From positions 84,015,447-84,079,446 of the forward strand of contig NC_132904.1 in assembly GCF_047675955.1 (NCBI RefSeq): DNA of 64,000 bases, written 5' to 3'. Positions within the stretch are counted from its first letter, which is position 1, and the number at the start of each line of letters is the position of its first letter. The DNA is from Chlorocebus sabaeus. Lineage: Eukaryota; Chordata; Mammalia; Primates; Cercopithecidae. The notes beneath the pieces are model-generated. The model saw nothing but the letters and a program-made list of their open reading frames with translations. It did not search any database and was not told the DNA's origin. Of this stretch, positions 56,301 to 64,000 are shown piece by piece. The position numbers and the translations under genes are program-made.

Positions 56301-57284
56301 GATGCTGAGAAGGAGGAAGGAGGGACATAGCATGGTCTTGGGACTGGCCTGTGTGGCCTGGTAAGCATGTTCTTTGTTGTGAATGCAGAGGATGAGAGAC
56401 AGCTCTGATTTATGTTTGGTGAGACAGTGTTGAAGGGGAAGAGAGGAAGCTCCCAGCGCCTGAAGTATGTAAAAGCTGCTAACTTGACGGAAGTTGTGAG
56501 TCTCCTAGACTCTGACGGAGTCACAGTTCCCAAGTACTGTCACGTTTCTTCTGTATGAAAATGATTGAGCAACCTTGTGATGATACTTGAAAGTCTCCCT
56601 TTCCCAGCCTATGACCCCACATTATTGAAAAGCCCAGTTTGGAACCATCCAATCCATGGTTGCCTCATCTTTCAGGGTGAGCATATTGTGCAGGGAGTTG
56701 AAAAATGAGCTTCATCCTCCCTGAGAGAAAATCCTACCAGAATTTACGGTTGGGTAAATTGAGGAATAGTTGTGCATGTTCCTCGGCGACCTTGTTGTAC
56801 TATCTAAATTTCTCCCATTTGCACGATCTCTGCGAACCAGGGCCTGTGTCCCCAGATCTCATTTTTGATGAGAAATTTTGTCCACTGCTTGAATGTTTAC
56901 ATCTAACTCCCCTAACTCAGAGATTAAATATCACTGTGCAAAAAGTTTCCATTAATCACTGCAGATATCATGTCACAGAAGGCAATGACAAAATCTACAG
57001 TCTCCTGGGCCTTTATTTGCCATCATCATCCTTTTTTTTTCCCCTGCCAAATGCAAACATTTGTCTTCCTATGGCTAGACTGGAATGATTCTCTTGTACC
57101 CACAAATTTATCACTGGCTGTCTCACAGACAAGTATATTTCTTACATGAGATTTATTTCTACCTCCAATATTTTTGCTCTCTATCTAAACTAAGAAAACA
57201 ACACATTTACTGTACTTAACAGAAATCCTTTGAAAAAGTGATGAGGTGGGAAAGAAACAAGAGGGAGCTCTCCAGATTTTTAAA
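56301..57284. other. No recognisable feature
   Basis: Anonymous. The 127-residue frame at 56705-57088 has no domain, repeat relation or clear exon boundaries. Confidence 0.4.
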
Positions 57285-57525
57285 ACTTGGTTTTGACCCT
57301 CTCTTACTTGGGCAAATTTCTTAACATCTCAAAGCCTCAGTTTGCTAATTAGGTTAGCTAATTTATAAATTGTAGTGGTTATGATAGTAATAATAACCCT
57401 GCCTACCCACCCCAAGGGGTAGCTGGATCAACTGCAATAACATTTGGGAAGACAGTTTATAAGTTTTAAAGTACTGTATAAATGCCATGTATCAGAATTA
57501 TTCAATGACATAGCACAAATTTTAG
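57285..57525 (+). mobile_element. MIR
   Basis: CTTACTTGGGCAAATTTCTT, AACATCTCAAAGCCTCAGTT, AGTAATAATAACCCTGCCTA and AAAGTACTGTATAAATGCCA span nearly the whole MIR. Confidence 0.85.
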
Positions 57526-57566
57526 TCTTAAAGGCCAAATGTCTGTCTTTTTCTAGTCTTTCTTAC

Positions 57567-57863
57567 TTTTTTTTTTTTTTTTGAGACGGAGTCTCTTTCT
57601 GTCACCCAGGCTGACAGGCAGTGGTGCAATCTGAGCTCACTGCTACTTCTGTCTCCTGGGTTCAAGTGATTCTCCTGCCTCAGCCTCCTGAGTAGCTGGG
57701 ATTACAGGTGCCCATCGCTACGCCTGGCTAATTTTTATATTTTTAGTAGAGACGGGATTTTGCCATGTTGGCTAGGCTGGTCTCAAACTCCTTACCTCAG
57801 GTGATTCGCCTGCCCTGGCTTCCCAAAGTGCTGGGATTATAGGCGGGAGCCATCATAGCTGGC
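57567..57863 (-). mobile_element. Alu, antisense
   Basis: Poly(T), TTTGAGACGGAGTCTCTTTC, ending GGAGCCATCATAGCTGGCC. Flanks are too weakly alike to define a target duplication. Confidence 0.95.
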
Positions 57864-57889
57864 CGTATTCTTTCTGACTTTCATGCATA

Positions 57890-58400
57890 TCTTTTCTTCA
57901 TTGACTTTAAATATTTATTGAGTACCTATTTTGATGACAGTTTTGTGCTAGAAGCAGGATTGACAGTAGATATAATGGACAATTGATGTCAGCTTTAAAA
58001 TCAAAAACAGAGGTGAGAAAATGGTGTTAACATCTCTTTAGAAAATAAACATAGCTTCGTGTAGCATATGTGAAACGGAATGGTGTATGGTCACAATTCC
58101 CATACTTGTTTGGACAGAAGACTCACCTGGGGAGCCCATAGAAAGTACGGGTTCTAATTAAATCAGCGTATTTGGTAATAGACTGAGGAACCTGTGTTCT
58201 GTTCTTGTTTTTCTTTTTTAGCAAACTTTCTTGAAGAATTCTCAGACAGCCGACTGTACCAATTCCTTACTGGAACCATAGTCATAGAGCATGTGGATGT
58301 AGGAGTACAATGGAGAGTGCTCAGCGAGGGCCAAAGTGACTGGGGAGGCTGGGGTTGGCTTCCTGGAGAAGGTGGGCCTTGAAGTGGGACAGGTAGGAAG
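57890..58400 (+). mobile_element. L2 pieces
   Basis: 57890-57980 (AAATATTTATTGAGTACCTA, GTGCTAGAAGCAGGATTGAC) and 58250-58400 (GGCTTCCTGGAGAAGGTGGG, CTTGAAGTGGGACAGGTAGG) are L2-like, separated by anonymous sequence. Confidence 0.5.
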
Positions 58401-58599
58401 AGTGGCAGGAAGGACATACACCCAAGACTGTCTTTTCACTTCCTTGACCTGGCTGACCCTAACTACACCTTCAGGGTGCTGCAACAATGCCACCTCCTTT
58501 GGTGAGGGTTTTTCAACCTCACCAGTTACGGCTGGGGTTATTGCTGGGCTCCCACAACACGCTGTGCTTACTTATCACATCACCACTCATCATTCCAAT

Positions 58600-58860
58600 T
58601 TATAATTATTTGCTCATTTACATGCCTTTGCTCTAAGTTATGGGAGAGGAGGGAAGTGTTTTGCCTATCCTTGGCACAAGGTCTGGCACACAGTAGGCAT
58701 TCAAAAATGTTTGTTGAGATAATGAGAGGTGAGGGCATTCCAGGCAGGAAATAGCACAAGCCAAGGTTAGGAAGTGGGATCGACCTTGCTGTGTTTGAGG
58801 GCATGGAAGCAGACTATTCAAAGATGGTCCAGTTGTAGAATAGAGAGGAATAAGGTTGGC
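58600..58860. mobile_element. L2 scraps in both orientations
   Basis: 58640-58720 is a reversed L2 3' tail (CACAAGGTCTGGCACACAGT, AGGCATTCAAAAATGTTTGT). 58728-58860 is a forward piece (GGGCATTCCAGGCAGGAAAT, AGCACAAGCCAAGGTTAGGA). Confidence 0.55.
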
Positions 58861-60394
58861 TTTATTCCTTCACCAAACACATGTTGTAGACTTTACACAA
58901 ATGTCTGGTGGTTCTTCGAAGTCCACTTATGGTTAAGAGTGGTATCCTAAACAGGTGATTGGAAGTCCTAAGTACCCACGGGAGGGTGTAAGAACTGGCG
59001 CATGCATTATACTATGTATTAATTTGGTGGGAACCAGGCCTCTCTCTTGGGATACACTCAACTATCTGTGCCTATAAGGCATTTTAGCGGGCAGTTTAGT
59101 TTCTCTAGAAAACTATTCTCTTGCCTGGAAGAACATACTGTCAAGTATTCCTGGAGCTGGTTGATACAAGCAGAATGGGGAATCTCATATTTTGATATGT
59201 AAACTTTCACTTAATTTTCTTGTTTTCAGCATAGCCCTCTTCCATGATACCTACTAACACCACATTAGCAGCTGCTCCATGTCAGTTTCTCACATAATAA
59301 TCCTCCAGTTTTTTCCTGAGTGGGAGAGCTAGTTGGCTTCAGGAATAGGGGTGGGACCTGGGATTACATTGCTTGCTAGAGAGATTTTGATTAACCCCCC
59401 GCCTCACATTCAACTGTGGTGGAAGCAGACCCCTCCATCTGCCAGCCTCTCCAGAGCTGTGCGGCACGAAGGGGCCATCTCTTTTTGGCATCCTTTTCTG
59501 CAGTATCTGGTATTCAGCTTTCTCAGGCCCACGAATGCCTTCTTCTACTGTCTGTCTTCCAAAAGACAAAAATTTGTTGATCCCTATCTCTTGTTCCTTG
59601 TCTCTTTCCCATTCATTGCCCTTGTGGATTTATACTTTTTGAATTCTTGTAATATCATTTTAGAAAGGTTTGGAGGAAAGGAACAGTGACAAACATATGG
59701 TTTCAATCTATCATTTTAAACCAGAAGCCCAGATGGACATTTTATTAAAATGATTTTATCCTGTTATGCCTGAGATATTTTCAACTACATGTCACTTTAC
59801 AACAATCTAAAATATGATGTTAAAATAGAACTGTTTCCTTTGATAACTAAATTTCTCTCTCTGCAGATTTTACATTAAAAGGCAAATCTTGAATTTGAAA
59901 TAGACTTCCCGCTGATTTAATTTGAGGTGCTGAAACTTGGCTGATCCAAAAATATTTTCTGATTCTAGGAGTCTATTGCTACTCTATTTGACTATGATTG
60001 GAAATTTTCTTTCACCCACAACATTTTGTTCATTTGTGACGGGCCAACTCTTCACAGATCTGCACAATGTTGCCTCCTTTTTACAGATGTTCATTTTAAT
60101 CCCATGGCCCATTCCAGATGACTTGGGAAGTCTGCTCTCCTCTGTAAGTGACTGCACACCAAATAGGAGTTTGGAAACAGAATGAAAAACAGCTCGAATT
60201 ATCCATGTGTTCAGAGCACATGAGTTGGAGGTGGGCTTTAAATACCAGACTCCAGGAAAGACTTAGCTGAATTGCAGAAGGCTGGAAGCAGAATTAGAAC
60301 AACTGTTAGAAGGTCATCTCCTCCAGTCCTTGCCTCACTGGATGAATTCCCTAAACAATGGGCATGTGTGCTCTTTCCACTGCTGTAGGAGTCT
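58861..60394. other. Repeat-poor anonymous stretch
   Basis: 1.5 kb without a family I can name. A good-looking splice acceptor (TTTCTCTCTCTGCAG) lies near 59853-59867, but no open frame, donor or polyadenylation context supports an exon. The 118-residue frame at 59333-59689 has no recognised domain. Confidence 0.4.
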
Positions 60395-60520
60395 GTTTGT
60401 TTGAACATTTATTCTGATTGAACTTCATTCTATAAATACTGAATGTGTACTGAATATTGGAATATAAATAAATAATGTATTATTTCCCTGAAGAACTTCA
60501 CAGTTTTCTGCCATCTTCAT
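60395..60520 (+). mobile_element. L2 3' scrap (weak)
   Basis: GAACATTTATTCTGATTGAA, CTGAATGTGTACTGAATATT and CCCTGAAGAACTTCACAGTT recall a decayed L2. Confidence 0.35.
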
Positions 60521-60706
60521 ATAGGCAAATTCAATGTGATCTTTGTTTCAACAAAGGCCTAGCTTATCTAGGGGCTCAAGACAGACTTCTCTATGGAGGT
60601 TAAGGGAGGCTTCCCAGGGCCTGCCTCTTACTTATAGCTTTGTCTTGTGACTCTTTGTTCCAGGCCTTGATGTAAAACAGAATCAAGCTTTCTCACTCAT
60701 TACAGC

Positions 60707-60774
60707 TCTCCAGATATTTATTTTATTTTATTTTTTTCCTGTAACCCAGGACAGCGCTGATCTCCAGATATTTA
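60707..60774 (-). mobile_element. 40-bp poly(A)-type retro-insertion with perfect TSD
   Basis: Perfect 14-bp direct repeats TCTCCAGATATTTA (60707-60720 and 60761-60774) flank a 40-bp insert. On the minus strand the insert is TCAGCGCTGTCCTGGGTTAC, then AGG, then an A-rich tail (AAAAAAATAAAATAAAA). The shape is that of an extremely 5'-truncated product of target-primed reverse transcription. Confidence 0.8.
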
Positions 60775-61319
60775 AAGAAAAACATTATGTCTTTGCTAAG
60801 TCTCTTCTTTGTTAGGCCACCCATCTCAGATCCTTTAACAACTCCTTATTTGTCATAGTTCAAGTTCCCCTAGCATCTTGGTATTCTCCTTTGGCTATGC
60901 TGTCATTCACTGAAGCCTGGTGCTTTCGGTGTGTTCTCTGAGGCATACAGGACTATTAATTTCCTTGATTTCTAAATATTACATTTTTATGAATGCAGAT
61001 TACCAGTGAGTTTGGAATTTTTGTTACCCAAAGTACAATATTGATTCCTGTTGAGCTTATAGGTCACAGACCTTTTCACTTATGAGTTGCTATTGATTTC
61101 TGAAATTTAAGTATAGGAAATTACATTGGCATTTTCAAGACACATTTAGCCATTAATACCAATTTGTGACAATGCTTTTTAATTCTGAATTGGTCATCCA
61201 TTATATCGATTATGTTTCTAAACTTTAAAAAATATTAGATATTTGTTAGTACGAAAGTCAGTCAGGATAGGCTCCACTGTATTGAAAGATAATCAAGTCC
61301 TGGATCCTAGCAGTTAATA
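60775..61319. other. No recognisable feature
   Basis: Anonymous AT-rich sequence. Confidence 0.4.
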
Positions 61320-61610
61320 AAATCCAAAGGATTGTTTCTTGCTTATGTCATATGTCCATTATGGATTGGCTGGGACTCTGCTCCTTGTGTCTTCCAGGGG
61401 TCAGGCCCAGTGAAATCTCCATCTGCAATGTTGCTGGTAAACATGGCAGAAGGAAGAAGACTCTGGAAGGTTTACACTAGCAATTAGATGCTCCAGGTTG
61501 GAAGTAACACGTCACTTTTGTTGTTTAGCTGGAATTAGTTTCATGGCTTCACTAACCACCTGGAGATCAGAAATTGCAATTATATCAAGGATAGTTCATG
61601 AACAGGGCCA
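61320..61610. mobile_element. Possible ancient interspersed repeat (unclassified)
   Basis: AGGATTGTTTCTTGCTTATG, TCCATTATGGATTGGCTGGG, ACTCTGCTCCTTGTGTCTTC and GAAGTAACACGTCACTTTTG follow the order of a common old dispersed repeat I cannot name securely. Confidence 0.35.
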
Positions 61611-62439
61611 GTGACTAGCACAGCATGATCTTTATTTTTGTGACATAGTAGTTAATAAAAATTATTGGCTAAGATAAGACTTAGAGAGTATTCCTTTAGT
61701 TCACTCCTAGAGACCTCCTTGAAATGGGTATGGACACATTAATCAGTACTCTGGGTATATTCTTTCAACAAGGTAGAATTCCACTCAAGTGTACTGTCAT
61801 CTGGGTCACATTTCCTCTTCTTCACAGCACATTATGAGAGATAAAGGCAAAACCTTTGCTGAAGTTTGTCTGCAACAGGTTAGGTGACTTGGGGTGATGA
61901 AAAAGGCCTGATTTTTAAAAATCTGAGTTGTGGTCTTTGTTTTATCATTCTCTATCTTTGTGAGCATTGGCAAATAAATATACCTCTCTGGCCCTTATAG
62001 CATTTACTTTTTTTTTTAATTTATAAAATTAAAATATTTTAAAAAATTATTTATAATTACTTCTAGCTCAAAAATTCTAAGAAATCATATCCTGCTTTTT
62101 AAAACCAATAACATTTCATAAAATCAGTAAGGTACTTCTGCCATGATTAACTTTTAGGGAACCCTTGCAGGTACCAGTGATCATTCAGTCTGCTTCTAGA
62201 CTATCACTCCCAGATTACAAAGAGGAAGGAAAAGACTGAGACATAGGACCGGGTGGGTTTCTGAGGTGCGGTACAAATGGAGGAGGACATGGTTTTTGGT
62301 GCTGAGAACATACACAGGAAAGAAAAAGAAGTATTGCTTCTAGGAAGCACCATAAACTCCTCAGCAGTGAATATGAGCAAGGCATTTCAAGTATAGTAAA
62401 TTATACTACTGTTTCTAGGTATTTGCTGTCTTACCTGTG
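61611..62439. other. No recognisable feature
   Basis: Anonymous, very AT-rich at 62000-62060. Confidence 0.4.
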
Positions 62440-62785
62440 AGAATGTTACACTTTTGTGTCTCATCAACATTAGGCTGGACTTTGTGATTTCCTTTGACCA
62501 GCAGAATGTGGGTAGAAGTCCTGTTTGCTGAACAGAACCATTGAGAGATATCACATGGTTCCGTCATTGCTCCTTTCCCAACTACACAAGAATGACATGT
62601 CCCAGATAGATTTTCTCCTTCAGTCTGGGCTCAAGAAAGAAGAAAACATATGGAGTAGAGCTACAGCCAACCTACAGCTGAAATGTAATATGATCAAGAA
62701 ATGAACTTTTGTTAGAAGCCACTGGGATAGTGGGATTGTTTACTACTACTACTGTGTTATCTAGTGAAATGTGACTGGTACACTA
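62440..62785 (+). mobile_element. MLT1-like LTR (old subfamily)
   Basis: TTTGTGATTTCCTTTGACCA, GCAGAATGTGGGTAGAAGTC, TTTGTTAGAAGCCACTGGGA and ATCTAGTGAAATGTGACTGG follow the older MLT1 pattern to its 3' end. Confidence 0.6.
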
Positions 62786-63739
62786 GGCTGGCCAAGAGGT
62801 GGGTGGAATCAGCCTTAGAACCTAAGTTCAGGACTACTAAAAAGCTCTAAGAGAAGAGGAATTTTAATTAAGAAATACATTAACTGAGGGGCCATTTGGT
62901 TTGGGGTGAAAGGGTTTTCTAAATAGTAAAAGAGCTACCTAATGATAAGACATTATTATTAAAACCCTATTAAATTTTAGGAAATTAATTCATTGTTGGT
63001 TACAGAAATAGCAACGTCTGTGAACTAGCAAGACAAACACCAAATCAAGGAGGTAAAGAAGAAAGCAGATGTTAAACAATGAAGATATCCAATTGAGGGG
63101 CTTATAGGAGAATTCTTCACTGAGATAAGTAGCTTTGTTGATGTAAGTCTTGTGTTGAGCTTTGAAGAGGTAGGATATCTTGATTCCAGAAAGAGTCCAA
63201 AGCAGTCTCTGGCTGCTTTATCACAGAAAGGAACACTGAAATCTTGCTCTTAATAAATGGCCCTGTCATATAAACAGTTTTTCTTACTCACATAGGGATA
63301 AGACAGACAGAGGTGGGTCATCCAGAATTCAAGCACCATCTCCCTGATGATTGCAAACTACCCACTGACACATTGGCAGAATTGGCCGATAGAGCAGGGG
63401 AGCAGGCTTTCTCTTTCTGATAATAACACAAGATGATAAAATGTGTTCTGCCAAGTGTCTTGGTATTTCCCTTTATCAGAAACAGAAATCCTTCACAGCT
63501 TTCATCACTCCTTTATCACATTTTTCTGTGTAATTGGAGCCACAGGGTTGGACTACATTAATCTCCACTCTGTTAGGCAAGACTGGGTCCTCACCAATAT
63601 CTGAGAGACTGAAAATAACAGAAATCTCAAAACTGATGTTGGGAGAAATATTGTCTTAATGAATGTGTGTAGAAAGAAATAGAATGAGCCAGGTTGGTAG
63701 AAAGGATTTGACACTTTTCTAGAAAACAAGTATCACCCT
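62786..63739. other. No recognisable feature
   Basis: Anonymous sequence, no frame or repeat of note. Confidence 0.4.
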
Positions 63740-63990
63740 GTTACTCTCCTGTGAGGGCTCCCATATGTTTTAGGATAAAGGTCAAGGTGCCCAGTGTACT
63801 TTGTTGGAAGCATTCTGATCAACCTGCAGTTTCCCAAATATGCCATTCCATTTCATGCCTTATGCGTGCTTTCCCTTCTCACCTTCCCAAACTCTTGCCT
63901 GTCTTCCAAAGTGCAGTCCAAGAGCTCTGCCTCAGACTTTCCTCACCTGCAGTGTGATTTCACACATCACTCTGAATGTTAATCAGTGAA
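63740..63990 (-). mobile_element. L2, antisense
   Basis: TTTTAGGATAAAGGTCAAGG, TTCCCAAATATGCCATTCCA, TTTCATGCCTTATGCGTGCT and TCTGCCTCAGACTTTCCTCA follow the reversed L2. The two overlapping frames at 63751-63982 are L2-derived. Confidence 0.7.
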
Positions 63991-64000
63991 TGGGTTTGTC

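Noticed and set aside
59853..59867. Possible splice acceptor and exon (TTTCTCTCTCTGCAG)
   Set aside because: Good polypyrimidine-AG signal, but downstream frames close quickly and no matching donor or coding context is visible.

Overview
The window is primate nuclear DNA made almost entirely of interspersed repeats. I find no cellular protein-coding gene, no tRNA or rRNA gene, and no CRISPR array. Alu elements, L1PA/L1PB-type LINE-1s, MaLR LTRs (MLT1/MST), Tigger elements, MER5/MER20, L2 and MIR place it in a simian primate. One young Alu fragment (about 53053-53177) carries a right-arm variant that I associate with Old World monkey AluY lineages rather than human AluY. My best guess is therefore a cercopithecid such as a macaque or baboon; this is an inference from one element.

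Layout. 1-510: CT and CA microsatellites and anonymous sequence. 511-1259: an antisense MLT1-type LTR split by a second MLT1-type LTR. 1422-10968: an old L1 (L1PB-like) in sense, whose 5'UTR holds a tandem array with a ~110-bp period. It is interrupted by an antisense MST-type LTR (itself split by an Alu) and by a younger L1PA element (4802-8832) with a perfect 17-bp target-site duplication and a ~2-kb internal deletion. 11117-15600: an Alu, a nearly complete Tigger1-like element (11953-14353) with a decayed transposase, a second 655-bp Tigger-like element, and an old L1 3' fragment. 15.7-31 kb: ancient MIR, L2, MER5A, MER20, LTR and hAT-like remnants with Alus, several visibly nested, plus a repeat-poor stretch at about 17.0-19.3 kb.

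31450-39870: an L1MA-like ORF2/3'UTR split by a near-full-length older L1 (31617-38048, 6.4 kb) and by an AluY-like insertion with 22-bp target-site duplications. 39.9-64 kb: ancient MIR, L2, MER5, MER20, MLT1 and L1M pieces, two Alus, one FLAM, and the young Alu fragment. This part also has four structures outside the usual repeat classes: a ~335-bp direct duplication (43140/44486), a ~240-bp inverted duplication with a 279-bp spacer (54386/54904), a 31-bp-arm hairpin split by the young Alu, and a 40-bp poly(A)-type retro-insertion with perfect 14-bp target-site duplications.

Open reading frames in the window are fragments of L1 ORF1p/ORF2p, Tigger transposase or Alu-derived frames; the rest look like chance. 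All L1 coding regions are disrupted, so no element looks autonomously active. The value of the window is its layered insertion history and the few structures that known repeat classes do not explain. I see no new biological system. Repeat family names come from memory of consensus sequences and should be confirmed with RepeatMasker.
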